From: Apopatocola sp963618015
GTDB lineage: Bacteria; Bacillota; Clostridia; Oscillospirales; Oscillospiraceae
Length of the DNA: 42,832 nt
Assembly: GCA_963618015.1 (NCBI GenBank)
Contig: CAVEQS010000025.1
Location: 1 to 42,832, forward strand
Direction of reading: 5' to 3'
In this document: piece by piece, positions 1 through 7,646 of the stretch
How positions within the stretch are numbered: the stretch's first letter is position 1
Layout: the number at the start of each line of letters is the position of its first letter
Position numbers and translations under genes: made by a program
The notes under the pieces: model-generated
The model's database searches: none
Seen by the model: only the letters and a program-made list of their open reading frames with translations
Told to the model about the DNA's origin: nothing

Positions 1-1625
1 CCCCCTGCAAGACCGCCTGCCCCGCGCACATCGCCGTGCAGGGCTACCTGAAGCTGGCGGCGCAGGGCAGATACCGCGAGGCGCTGCAGCTCATCAAGCG
101 CGAAAACCCGTTCCCCGCCGTCTGCGGCCGCATCTGCAACCGCCGCTGCGAGGACGCCTGCACCCGCGGCACCGTTGACCAGGCCGTCGCCATCGACGAG
201 GTCAAGCGCTTCATTGCCCAGCAGGATCTCGAAGCCGCCACGCGTTTCATCCCCGAAAAGGTCATCCCGAAGGTCGAGGGCGAGTTTGAAGAAAAGATCG
301 CCATCATCGGCGCCGGCCCCGCGGGCATGAGCTGCGCCTACTTCCTCGCCGAGAAGGGCTACCGCCCGACCGTGTTCGATAAAGCCTCCCGCCCCGGCGG
401 CATGCTGATGAACGCCATCCCGAACTTCCGTCTCGAGAAGGACGTTGTGGAGGCTGAGATCGATATTCTGCGCGAAATGGGCGTGGAGTTCCGCTGCGGT
501 GTGGACGTCGGCAAGGATGTCACCATCCCCGAGCTGCGCGCGCAGGGCTACAAGGGCTTCTACGTCGCCGTCGGCCTGCAGGACGGCGGACGCCTTCGTG
601 TTCCCGGTGACGACGCCGAGGGCGTCCTCTCCGGCGTGGACTTCACGAAGAAGGTCAATCTCGAGCCCGAAACGAAGCTCACCGGCAAGGTCGTCGTCAT
701 CGGCGGCGGCAACATCGCCTCCGACGTCGCCCGCACCGCCGTGCGCTGCGGCGCGGAGAGCGTTACGCTCTACTGCCTGGAGGGCTACGACGAAATGCCC
801 ATGGGCGAAGAGGATCGCACCGAGTGCGAGCGCGACGGCATCTCCATCCATGCCGGTTGGGGGCAGACCGCGATCGATACCGAAAACGGCCATGCGAAGG
901 CCATCCACTTCCGCAAGTGCCTGTCTGTCAAGAACGCCGAGGGGCACTTCGCTCCCACGTTTGACGACGCCCAGACCGAGACCGCCGAGGCGGACACGAT
1001 CCTTTACTGCATCGGCCAGCACGCCGCCTGGGGCGAGCTGCTCGCCGGAACGAAGGTGGAGTTCAACCCGAACGGCACCGTCAAGGCTGATCCGCTGACC
1101 TACCAGACCGCCGAGCCCGACATTTTCGTCGGCGGCGATGCCTACACGGGCCAGAAGTTCGCTATTGACGCCATCGCCGCCGGTAAGGAGGGCGCCGTGT
1201 CTCTGCACCGCTTCGTGCAGCCGAACACGAGCCTCACCATTGGCCGCAACCGCCGGCAGTTCATCGAGCTCGACAAGAAGAATGCTCTCATCGACATCAA
1301 CAGCTTTGACAATACGCCCCGCCAGCGCCCCGGCTACAACGAGGAGCTGCGCCGCACGATGAAGGACGGCCGCGAGTGCTTCACCGAAGAGCAGGTCAAG
1401 GCCGAAACCGCCCGCTGCCTCGGCTGCGGCGCGAGCGTCGTTGACCCGAACAAGTGCATCGGCTGCGGCATCTGCACAACGCGCTGCGGCTTTGACGCCA
1501 TCCATCTCCACCGTGACCGTCCCGAGTGCAGCACCATGGTGCGCAGCGAGGACAAGATGAAGGCCATTCTGCCGTATATGCTCAAGCGCGCCGTGAAGAT
1601 CAAGCTCAAGGGCAAAAAGGGCTGA
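1..1625 (+). CDS. GltD-like FAD/NAD(P)H oxidoreductase with Fe-S domains (5' end cut by window)
   Basis: The reading frame is open from base 3, so the true start lies before the window; 540 residues are visible. The N-terminal part carries the cysteine pattern of the GltD-type Fe-S domain (CKTACPAH, then CGRICNRRCEDAC). A first nucleotide-binding fold has IIGAGPAG (FAD) and a second has VVVIGGGNIASD (NAD(P)H). The C-terminus has further cysteine clusters (CLGCG and CIGCGICTTRC), a ferredoxin-like Fe-S end. The family moves electrons between NAD(P)H and Fe-S partners, either as glutamate synthase small subunit or as an electron-transfer subunit of hydrogenase or formate dehydrogenase complexes. 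hypA follows after 2 bases, so a role beside a nickel or Fe-S redox enzyme upstream is a reasonable inference. It could also be a stand-alone glutamate synthase-type beta subunit. Confidence 0.85.
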   Translation, partial: PCKTACPAHIAVQGYLKLAAQGRYREALQLIKRENPFPAVCGRICNRRCEDACTRGTVDQAVAIDEVKRFIAQQDLEAATRFIPEKVIPKVEGEFEEKIAIIGAGPAGMSCAYFLAEKGYRPTVFDKASRPGGMLMNAIPNFRLEKDVVEAEIDILREMGVEFRCGVDVGKDVTIPELRAQGYKGFYVAVGLQDGGRLRVPGDDAEGVLSGVDFTKKVNLEPETKLTGKVVVIGGGNIASDVARTAVRCGAESVTLYCLEGYDEMPMGEEDRTECERDGISIHAGWGQTAIDTENGHAKAIHFRKCLSVKNAEGHFAPTFDDAQTETAEADTILYCIGQHAAWGELLAGTKVEFNPNGTVKADPLTYQTAEPDIFVGGDAYTGQKFAIDAIAAGKEGAVSLHRFVQPNTSLTIGRNRRQFIELDKKNALIDINSFDNTPRQRPGYNEELRRTMKDGRECFTEEQVKAETARCLGCGASVVDPNKCIGCGICTTRCGFDAIHLHRDRPECSTMVRSEDKMKAILPYMLKRAVKIKLKGKKG

Positions 1626-1627
1626 GC

Positions 1628-1972
1628 ATGCACGAGCTCGGGATCGTATTCCATATGATAAAAACCGTCGAGCGCATCGCGGAGGAAAATACTCTCACGA
1701 GTGTTTCCTCCGTCACGCTCGAGCTCGGCGAGGTGTCCGGCGTCGTGCCGCACGAGCTCACGTCCTGCTGGAACTGGGCTGTTGCGCAGACGGAGGTCTT
1801 GAAGGGCGCGGAGCTCAAGATCGAGACCATTCCCGCCGTGACGCTTTGCGAGAACTGCACCCATACGTATTCGACCGTCCCGCAGGGGCGCGTCTGCCCG
1901 CTGTGCGGCAGCGAGGAGACCGTGCTCCTGCAGGGCAACGAGATCAATCTCAAGGAAATCGAGGCCTGCTGA
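1628..1972 (+). CDS. hypA: HypA, hydrogenase nickel incorporation protein
   Basis: 114 residues, the usual HypA length. The start is the ATG followed by His-Glu: the family begins Met-His-Glu, and His2 with the amino terminus forms the nickel site. A longer in-frame start would add about 34 non-conserved residues. The zinc site is formed by two CxxC pairs (CENC and CPLC, about residues 74-93). HypA takes nickel, with HypB, to the immature large subunit of [NiFe] hydrogenase, and in some species to urease. It starts 2 bases after the upstream oxidoreductase and is followed 2 bases later by hypB, so the three are one operon. Confidence 0.95.
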   Translation: MHELGIVFHMIKTVERIAEENTLTSVSSVTLELGEVSGVVPHELTSCWNWAVAQTEVLKGAELKIETIPAVTLCENCTHTYSTVPQGRVCPLCGSEETVLLQGNEINLKEIEAC

Positions 1973-1974
1973 AA

Positions 1975-2646
1975 ATGGATAGTGTACGCATCATAGAGAT
2001 CAAGGAGAGCGTTTTTGCCGACAACGACCGCGAGGCCGATCGCGTCCGCGCAAAGCTCAAGGAGGAGAAGACGTTCCTTCTGAATCTCATGTCCTCGCCC
2101 GGCTCGGGCAAGACGACGACGCTTCTGCGCACGATCGAGCGCTTGAAGGATGAACTCCGTATCGGCGTAATGGAGGCGGATATCGATTCCTCCGTAGACG
2201 CTGAGACCGTTGCGCGCACCGGCGTGAAGAGCATCCAGCTCCACACCGGCGGTATGTGCCATCTCGATGCCGGGATGACCGAGCAGGGGCTCAATGAGCT
2301 CGGAACGGCGGACATCGATCTCGCGGTGCTCGAAAACGTCGGCAATCTCGTTTGCCCGGCGGAGTTTGATACGGGCGCGGTGAAAAACGCGATGATCCTC
2401 TCCGTCCCGGAGGGACACGATAAGCCGCTCAAATACCCGCTCATCTTCACCGTGTGCGACGCACTCATCATCAACAAGATCGACGTGCTGCCGTACTTCG
2501 ATTTTGACATGGACAAGGTGCGCGAGTATGCGCTGCGGCGCAACCCCCGTCTGGAGATCTTCCCGATCTCCGCCAAGACCGGCGAGGGCGTTGAGGCCTG
2601 GACAAACTGGCTCAAAAAGCAGGTCCAGGACTGGACGGCAGAATAA
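1975..2646 (+). CDS. hypB: HypB, GTPase for nickel insertion
   Basis: 223 residues with the G3E/SIMIBI GTPase signature: P-loop SSPGSGKTTT (about residues 37-46) and the guanine-specificity NKID. The sequence GGMCHLDAGM (about residues 92-101) holds the Cys-His pair of the metal site at the HypB dimer interface. The N-terminal high-affinity nickel motif (CCxxxCGC) and the histidine-rich storage stretch of some HypB proteins are absent; the protein goes almost directly into the GTPase fold. It works with HypA, and the energy of GTP hydrolysis drives nickel release to the hydrogenase precursor. No hypC, D, E or F lies in the window. Last gene of the operon, with a terminator 17 bases after the stop. 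Confidence 0.95.
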   Translation: MDSVRIIEIKESVFADNDREADRVRAKLKEEKTFLLNLMSSPGSGKTTTLLRTIERLKDELRIGVMEADIDSSVDAETVARTGVKSIQLHTGGMCHLDAGMTEQGLNELGTADIDLAVLENVGNLVCPAEFDTGAVKNAMILSVPEGHDKPLKYPLIFTVCDALIINKIDVLPYFDFDMDKVREYALRRNPRLEIFPISAKTGEGVEAWTNWLKKQVQDWTAE

Positions 2647-2663
2647 CAAGGGAACAAAAAATA

Positions 2664-2705
2664 TCGGGGCAGTCACTCGGATGAATGACTGTCCCGGTGT
2701 TTTTT
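2664..2705 (+). terminator. Rho-independent terminator after hypB
   Basis: A 12-base-pair stem (left arm 2664-2675, right arm 2686-2697, two G-U pairs) with a 10-base loop is followed by TGTTTTTTT. It closes the operon that ends with hypB. Confidence 0.9.
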
Positions 2706-2755
2706 TCATCATTTTCAGCTCATAAGTGCGCCGCCGTTTATCGCAATGCACTCGT

Positions 2756-2776
2756 CGCCCGGAGAAGCTCCGGGCG
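2756..2776. other. GC-rich hairpin downstream of the ABC permease gene
   Basis: Perfect 9-bp inverted repeat CGCCCGGAG / CTCCGGGCG with a 3-base loop. It lies 18 bases beyond the stop of the minus-strand permease gene. It could end that transcript, but no T-tract follows on the minus strand, and on the plus strand it is followed by G residues before TTTT. Function uncertain. Confidence 0.5.
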
Positions 2777-2794
2777 GGGGCGTTTTGCATAGCC

Positions 2795-3649
2795 TTATTC
2801 GAGATTGAGGCGTTTGTCGAGGATGGCGCGGGTGGCGAAGAAGAAGCCGGTGCCTTTCAAAAGCTCCAGACCGATGCCGATGCCGAGCGTAGAGGCCGTC
2901 ATGCCGACGCCCTGCGTGCGCCAGCCGGTGCTGTCCACGGTGACCTGCCAGCCGAGGAGCAGCTCCGAGAAGGAGCCGGACGGGAAGAACACGGACACGC
3001 ACGCCCGCGTGAGAATGCTCATCGCAATGCTGATGCCAATGTAGGCCAGCAGCGCGAGCCAGCCGCGGTTCTTCTTTCCGAGATGACCGATAGAAATGGC
3101 GGTGTAAATTTGCAGGATCGAAACCGCCGCCGCGATAAGCGTGTATACGATGAACTCCGCAGCAACCCAACCCGTTCCGGCGGGCAGCGGATTGACGCGC
3201 AGATAACGGCCCGCCTCCTGGAATGCCTGTGCAACGTCGCCAAAGTTGGGCGGCGCGAGCACCGCCAGCAAAAGGCCGCCGCTCAGCAGCGCCACAATGG
3301 CGCTCGCCAACGCGAAGATCATGCTCGTGAGCGTCTTGGAGGCGATGTGCGCCGCGCTCGTCACAGGCAGCGTGAACATGAGATAGCCCTCGTTTCCGAG
3401 AAGGCCCTTGTAAAACCGGTCGATGATAAAAACGAGCACAAAAATGCCCATCGCCATACAGAGCGCCACGAGCAGGATCATCGGCAGCACGCCGAAAATG
3501 AAGCTTACCAGCTGGCTTTGGGTATCGCCCGCGAGCACGAACCGGATCGTGAGGCCGTTGATCGCGCCAAGCGCCGCCAGGCCGATCCAGATTAGCGAAA
3601 ACGTGCGGATGCCGGAGCGCAAATCGTATTTCATCAGTTTACCGAGCAT
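2795..3649 (-). CDS. ABC transporter permease (YtrC/ABC-2-like)
   Basis: 284 residues, mostly hydrophobic, with about six membrane helices. They include segments near residues 17-38 and 50-75, a central group around 100-130, and the C-terminal SIAMSILTRACVSVFF region. The chosen ATG at 3649 is preceded by GGAGGGG, which lies inside the end of the ATPase gene; the two genes overlap by 11 bases. An upstream in-frame extension to 3706 would lie wholly inside the ATPase gene. The gene order GntR, ATPase, permease matches the ytr-type operons of Firmicutes. The substrate cannot be read from sequence; related systems are tied to cell-envelope stress or peptide antibiotics. Confidence 0.85.
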   Translation of the reverse strand: MLGKLMKYDLRSGIRTFSLIWIGLAALGAINGLTIRFVLAGDTQSQLVSFIFGVLPMILLVALCMAMGIFVLVFIIDRFYKGLLGNEGYLMFTLPVTSAAHIASKTLTSMIFALASAIVALLSGGLLLAVLAPPNFGDVAQAFQEAGRYLRVNPLPAGTGWVAAEFIVYTLIAAAVSILQIYTAISIGHLGKKNRGWLALLAYIGISIAMSILTRACVSVFFPSGSFSELLLGWQVTVDSTGWRTQGVGMTASTLGIGIGLELLKGTGFFFATRAILDKRLNLE

Positions 3650-4379
3650 TGTATTCCCCTCCATTCCCCATGACCGGCGCGCGGAACATATTGCGGAACA
3701 GCTCATCCACGCTGCCGCCGGTGCGCTCGCGGATGCTGTCGGTGCTCTCGTGCAGAACGACCTGTCCCTGCTGGAGGAACACCGCCTCGTCGAGCACCTG
3801 CTCCACGTCGAGGATCAGATGCGTCGAGATGAGCACCGTACCGTTTTCGCTATAATTCGTCAAAATCGTGCGCAGAATAAACTCGCGCGCCGCCGGGTCG
3901 ACGCCCGCAATCGGCTCATCGAGCAGATAGAGCCGCGCGCGGCGCGACATGACGAGCATGAGCTGCATCTTCTCGCGCGTGCCTTTCGAAAGCGTTTTGA
4001 TCTTGCTGCCCGTTTCCAGACCGAGCACGCGGCACATCTCCTCCGCCTTGACGCGGTCGAAGTCGGCATAGAAGTCCGAGAACATGTCGATCATGTCGCC
4101 AACGCGCATCCAATCGGGGAAATACCCCCGGTCGGGCAGGAAGCTTGTGATCTCCTTCGTCTCCACGCCGGGCAGGAAACCCGCGATGCGCGCCTCGCCC
4201 GCCGTCGGCCGGAGAAGGCCATTGAGAATTTTAATGAGCGTCGTTTTGCCCGAGCCGTTCGGACCGAGCAGGCCGACGATCTTGCCGGACGTGAGACTAA
4301 GATCCACGCCGCGCAGCGCCTGCACCGATTCAAAATTCCGGCACAGCCCTGTGCATTTTACCAGTTCTTCATTCATCAT
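3639..4379 (-). CDS. ABC transporter ATP-binding protein (YtrB-like)
   Basis: 246 residues. Walker A is GPNGSGKTT (about residues 39-47), the signature region reads LSKGTREKMQ, and Walker B is LYLLDEPIAGVD, with the H-loop histidine in LISTHLI. The signature LSKG rather than LSGG is common in this ABC-2-type subfamily. Two ATG codons stand side by side at 4379 and 4376, after GGAAAGAA; either may be used. The start overlaps the end of gntR by 11 bases and the end overlaps the permease start by 11 bases, so the three are translationally coupled. It energises the permease encoded next to it. Confidence 0.92.
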   Translation of the reverse strand: MMNEELVKCTGLCRNFESVQALRGVDLSLTSGKIVGLLGPNGSGKTTLIKILNGLLRPTAGEARIAGFLPGVETKEITSFLPDRGYFPDWMRVGDMIDMFSDFYADFDRVKAEEMCRVLGLETGSKIKTLSKGTREKMQLMLVMSRRARLYLLDEPIAGVDPAAREFILRTILTNYSENGTVLISTHLILDVEQVLDEAVFLQQGQVVLHESTDSIRERTGGSVDELFRNMFRAPVMGNGGEYNAR

Positions 4380-4740
4380 TTCTTTCCCTTTCCGCCTGCG
4401 CCATGTCCGCGGCTTCGCCGCGGGAATAGCCCAGAGCTCCCATTTCCATAAAAAAGTTTTCCGTGCACTCCACGGCCAGCCGGCGCCGCATCTCTTCGAG
4501 TGCCTCGGCGTTTTCCGTCACGGTGCGGCCGAGCGTCCGGTTCGTTGTGACGAGACCGAGCGTTTCAAGCTGCGTGATCGCGCGCTGCATCGTGTTCGGG
4601 TTGACACCCGCCTCCGCCGCCAGCTCCCGCACCGCGGGAAACCGCGACCCCAGCGGATACGCGCCCGTGATGATCCGCCGCGCCAGCTGCTCCGTGAGCT
4701 GCTGCCAGATCGGCCGCGAGCCCTGAATCGCAAAGTTCAT
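4369..4740 (-). CDS. GntR-family regulator, YtrA subfamily
   Basis: 123 residues, the short length typical of YtrA-type GntR proteins: an N-terminal winged helix-turn-helix (IWQQLTEQLARRIITGAYPL to GRTVTENAEA, residues 11-82) and a short two-helix dimerisation tail, with no effector domain. Such proteins usually repress their own ABC operon. The gene is first in the minus-strand operon and is followed by the ATPase and permease. RBS AAGGAGG lies at the right distance before the ATG. A promoter with repeated AGTGTA boxes lies directly upstream, consistent with autoregulation (inference). Confidence 0.92.
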   Translation of the reverse strand: MNFAIQGSRPIWQQLTEQLARRIITGAYPLGSRFPAVRELAAEAGVNPNTMQRAITQLETLGLVTTNRTLGRTVTENAEALEEMRRRLAVECTENFFMEMGALGYSRGEAADMAQAERERNDE

Positions 4741-4763
4741 GACAGCCCTCCTTGTTGTGTTGC

Positions 4764-4809
4764 TGTATTAAGCGATTAGTACACTACTACACTCATACAG
4801 TTTTGTCAA
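4764..4809 (-). promoter_or_regulatory. Promoter and candidate operator of the GntR-ABC operon
   Basis: On the minus strand a consensus -35 TTGACA (4804-4809) is followed after 17 bases by a weak -10 TAGTGT (4781-4786). Around the -10 there is a direct repeat AGTGTAGT-AGTGTACT, a short dyad TAGT-GT-ACTA, and an outer pair TGTAT / ATACA (4764-4799). These are plausible sites for the GntR protein encoded downstream. The operator assignment is inference. Confidence 0.6.
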
Positions 4810-4899
4810 GCCCCTTTTCAAAATTTTCTGGTGGATTCCGCGCGGAGAATGTGGTACATTAAAAAAGTTCAAAAAATCTTAAAAAAATTTTGTCTTTAC

Positions 4900-4925
4900 T
4901 GAACCGTGTGTTGGGAAATTCCGTC
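4900..4925 (+). promoter_or_regulatory. ECF-type promoter upstream of the sigma factor gene
   Basis: TGAACC (4900-4905), a 16-base spacer, then CGTC (4922-4925). This matches the general extracytoplasmic-function sigma pattern (AAC in -35, CGTC in -10). It lies about 45 bases before the sigma gene. Most ECF factors transcribe their own gene, so autoregulation is likely. The A/T-rich stretch 4855-4893 just upstream could act as an UP-like element. Confidence 0.65.
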
Positions 4926-4969
4926 TTTCTTTACAGAAAGGCGTAAAGCCTCTCAGAGAGAGTTTGCGT

Positions 4970-5440
4970 ATGACAGCCGAAGAGTTTACCGTCCAGATCA
5001 TGGACATGAAAAAAACGCTCTACCACGTTTCCTGCGGCATTCTCCGCAGCGAGGCCGACCGGGAGGACGCGGTGCAGGAGTGCATATGCAAGGCGTGGGA
5101 GAAGCGCAATTCGCTCAAGAGCGAGGGCGCGTTCCGCGCATGGGTGACGCGCATTCTCATCAACGAATGCTACGACATCTGCCGCCGGGGGAGCAAAATT
5201 GTTCTGCTCGACGAGATGCCGGAGGCCGTCGCCCCCGAGAGCGGCGACCGCGAGCTGCGCGACGCCGTAATGGGCTTGGAAGAGATCTACCGCATGCCGA
5301 TCCTCTTATTTTATGTAGAGGGCTTCAGCATACGGGAGATATCACGTATTTTGCAGATCCCCGAGGGTACGGTCAAATCCCGGCTGTTCGCCGGGCGCGG
5401 AAAGCTCCGCGAAGTTTTGGGTGAGGAGGTGCCGGTATGA
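4970..5440 (+). CDS. ECF-family RNA polymerase sigma factor
   Basis: 156 residues. Region 2 covers about residues 10-75, with the core-binding stretch around ADREDAVQECICKAWEKR and the region 2.4 helix AFRAWVTRILINECYDICRR. Region 4 is at about 98-150 and includes YVEGFSIREISRILQIPEGTVKSRLFAGRGKLRE, a helix-turn-helix for the -35 element. There is no region 3 or 1.1, as expected for an ECF factor. The ATG at 4970 is preferred; a TTG two codons earlier is also in frame. The stop overlaps the start of the next gene in ATGA, which is the usual coupling of a sigma factor with its anti-sigma factor. Confidence 0.93.
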   Translation: MTAEEFTVQIMDMKKTLYHVSCGILRSEADREDAVQECICKAWEKRNSLKSEGAFRAWVTRILINECYDICRRGSKIVLLDEMPEAVAPESGDRELRDAVMGLEEIYRMPILLFYVEGFSIREISRILQIPEGTVKSRLFAGRGKLREVLGEEVPV

Positions 5441-6354
5441 GGGATTCCTGGGACAACATGTTTGAAGAGGTTCCCGCATCGTTTGAGGCACGGATGAAGG
5501 AAACACTTTCTGCGCTGGAGGAAAAGCCGAAGATACGGCGCTTCCGCTTCGGCACAGGCGCGCTTGTCGCGGCGGCGCTGCTCGTTGCGGTGCTCGGCGG
5601 CACGGCGCTGGCTACGGACTTCTTCGGCTTGAAGAGCCTCACCGTCACCGATCCGAACGCCTCCCCCGCGGCGGTCTCCGCCACGGCGGAGCCGGCGAGC
5701 GACAGCACGGTCATCGCGCTGCAGGGCGTGCCGGAGAGCCCGGAGTTCAAGGCGAACGCCGAGTGGATGGACTTTCTCGCCTCGTACGATACCGCCGCCA
5801 TGGCGAAGGAAACCGCTGCCTGCCTGCCGGAAAAGTACGACCTTTACTCCGTCTCCACGCAGGACATGGCCAACGAGCTTGACCAGATCACCCGCAAGTA
5901 CCATCTGCGGCTGCACACGTCTGTGACGGACTTTGACAGTGAGGATACGCTCTATGCCCTTCTCGAGGCCGAGCCCTTCCTCACCGACTGCGCCGCCGTG
6001 AGCGGCTACCTTTACGAGGACGGGTCGTTTCAGGCCTACGGCACGAACGTTTCCGGCAAGAGCTACGAATACCAGCTTGGCCGGTACGTCAAGGGCGCGT
6101 TCTCCGAGGTCACGCTGAATATCGGCAACGCCGAGGACTACGAGGAGTGGATCTATACGACCTCCCGCGGCGACGAGGTGCAGCTCTCGCTCGGCCCGAA
6201 CCGCTGCGTCGTGATGTCGGATCAGCCAAAGGCGTTCGTGGCCATCAACCTGCTCGGCGGCACGGAGGGAAACAGCCTCTTCATGCCGGAGCCGGTAACG
6301 AAGGAAGATCTGGAAGCGTTCACGGAGCTTTTCGATTTCGCGAAGCTTGGATAA
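5437..6354 (+). CDS. Probable membrane anti-sigma factor (family not recognised)
   Basis: 305 residues. The cytoplasmic N-terminus (1-37) is rich in Glu and Lys and should contact the sigma factor. One membrane helix spans about 38-58 (GALVAAALLVAVLGGTALAT). The rest, about 245 residues, would be outside the cell, with a Ser/Ala/Pro-rich linker at about 70-95 and a globular part rich in aromatic residues. No zinc-binding HxxxCxxC anti-sigma motif is present. The role is inferred from the ATGA overlap with the sigma gene and from the topology. The outer domain is not one I recognise; it may sense an envelope signal. Confidence 0.65.
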   Translation: MRDSWDNMFEEVPASFEARMKETLSALEEKPKIRRFRFGTGALVAAALLVAVLGGTALATDFFGLKSLTVTDPNASPAAVSATAEPASDSTVIALQGVPESPEFKANAEWMDFLASYDTAAMAKETAACLPEKYDLYSVSTQDMANELDQITRKYHLRLHTSVTDFDSEDTLYALLEAEPFLTDCAAVSGYLYEDGSFQAYGTNVSGKSYEYQLGRYVKGAFSEVTLNIGNAEDYEEWIYTTSRGDEVQLSLGPNRCVVMSDQPKAFVAINLLGGTEGNSLFMPEPVTKEDLEAFTELFDFAKLG

Positions 6355-6370
6355 ACAGAGTTATAACAGA

Positions 6371-6407
6371 GGATCCCGGAAGTTCAAACTTCCGGGATCC
6401 TTTTTTT
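6371..6407 (+). terminator. Terminator after the anti-sigma gene
   Basis: Near-perfect inverted repeat with arms 6371-6384 and 6387-6400, followed by seven T (6401-6407). The T-tract runs into the stop codon of the convergent exonuclease gene, so the two transcription units share this boundary. Confidence 0.95.
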
Positions 6408-7074
6408 ATTCGTACAGGAGCTTTTGTCTCTGATACGGCTGCGGCTCGTAGCGAATGGAGCCGATTTTCGGCTTTGGCACGCCGTATTTGGGATTGTAGC
6501 CGAAGAGGTTTATGTACCGCTCAATGTCGCCGCGCTCCCGCTCCATCGCGAGCAGCACCTCGAGCGCGGCGTTGGCGTCGTCCACGGCGCGGTGGGAGTT
6601 CACGCCATCGACGCCGTAGGCCTCCACGGCGTTGCAAAGCTTGTGCGGGTAGTCCCGCCGGTCCTTGTAGATCGCCATGATATCAAGAAACTGCGCCTTT
6701 TGGAGCACCTCGGCGCAGCCGAGCCGGTGGAGGAAATAGAAGAGGAAGCACAGATCGAACTGTGCGTTATATGCACACACGAGCGGCTTTTCCCCGGCGA
6801 GCGAGCGGACAAACGCCTCCGCGGCCACGTCCTTTTCCACGCCGTTTAGAAAAAGCTCATCCTCGCGGATGCCGGTGAGCTGCGTGATGACCGGCGGCAG
6901 GCGCCGTCCCGGTGAGAGGCGGATGAGATAGTCCTCCTCCGTGCGCTCTCCCGTGCGGTCGAGCCGCAGGAAGCCGAGCTCGATGATCTCGTCGGACCTG
7001 CAGTTTATGCCGGTCGTCTCCGTATCAAGCACGATGACGGAGTCGTAGATTTGAAAAAGGGGTTCGAGCATCAT
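6406..7074 (-). CDS. DnaQ-like 3'-5' exonuclease (DEDDh)
   Basis: 222 residues. The DEDDh catalytic set is visible: D17 and E19 in VLDTETTG, D107 in AYNAQFD, and H161/D166 in HRAVDDA. It is a stand-alone exonuclease domain, as in DNA polymerase III epsilon-type proofreaders or RNase T-like enzymes, without polymerase or GIY-YIG parts. The exact substrate (DNA repair, RNA or nucleotide removal) cannot be read. The ATG follows the stop of the DUF2284 gene directly (TAA-ATG), with AAGGAG before it, so it is co-transcribed with the two upstream genes. A second ATG at 7071 is possible. Confidence 0.9.
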   Translation of the reverse strand: MMLEPLFQIYDSVIVLDTETTGINCRSDEIIELGFLRLDRTGERTEEDYLIRLSPGRRLPPVITQLTGIREDELFLNGVEKDVAAEAFVRSLAGEKPLVCAYNAQFDLCFLFYFLHRLGCAEVLQKAQFLDIMAIYKDRRDYPHKLCNAVEAYGVDGVNSHRAVDDANAALEVLLAMERERGDIERYINLFGYNPKYGVPKPKIGSIRYEPQPYQRQKLLYE

Positions 7075-7635
7075 TTACTTCTCCTTCGTCAGTACCGCGC
7101 CGATCTGAACAAAGTACTCCGGCGGGGCATCCTTCGTCCCCCATTGGAGCGGTGCGCCCAGCTTGTCCGCGGCGAGCGCGCCGACGTTCGCACCGAGAGA
7201 CTCGAGCGAATACCGGAGCTTTTCCGGGAACCGGCAGGGCTTCTCATCCCGGCGCGCGCACCGCTCGCATATAAGGCAGCGCCCCGCGTTCAGCCGGAAC
7301 GAACCGGGGATTTCGCGCTCCTTTTCTTCGAGCAGTGCGTCAAACGCTCTCCGGTAAGGGCGGAGGAACATCTCGGGATCGGCAAGCGCCGCGGCCTTCG
7401 CCTCGTCGCTCTCCGGGAACACCTGCACAGCGTACAGCGTGAGCAAGTCATACCGCGGCCAGACCGCCGCGGGGTCAAAATCGTAGGGCGGGCACGACCA
7501 CGTCTGCCCGCAGCGCGGGCATTCGCCGCAGTAGCCGAGGAACTTTTCCACGTCCACATACTTTTCCAGCATCTCACTCATCGGCAGAGTGCCGGTGAGA
7601 TGCGCGATGCGCACACCGTTTTCTCTCTCTTCCAT
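7075..7635 (-). CDS. DUF2284 predicted metal-binding protein
   Basis: 186 residues. The family pattern is clear: an N-terminal cysteine group (GYCGECPRCGQTWSCPPY, about residues 35-52) and a second group CLICERCARRDEKPCRFP (about 119-136). The cysteines are likely ligands for a metal or Fe-S cluster. The biochemical role of DUF2284 is not established. RBS GGGGAGG lies before the ATG at 7635. It sits between a polysaccharide-initiating transferase (11 bases upstream) and an exonuclease (0 bases downstream), an odd grouping that says little about its job. Confidence 0.88.
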   Translation of the reverse strand: MEERENGVRIAHLTGTLPMSEMLEKYVDVEKFLGYCGECPRCGQTWSCPPYDFDPAAVWPRYDLLTLYAVQVFPESDEAKAAALADPEMFLRPYRRAFDALLEEKEREIPGSFRLNAGRCLICERCARRDEKPCRFPEKLRYSLESLGANVGALAADKLGAPLQWGTKDAPPEYFVQIGAVLTKEK

Positions 7636-7646
7636 GGGTTCCTCCC

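Noticed and set aside
4918..4961. Three tiny hairpins in the leader of the ECF sigma gene
   Set aside because: Stems of 3-6 bp in a short stretch are expected by chance and show no known regulatory fold.
5437..6354. Zinc-dependent (ZAS) anti-sigma factor
   Set aside because: The HxxxCxxC motif is absent from the cytoplasmic part, so it was kept only as a probable anti-sigma protein of unknown type.
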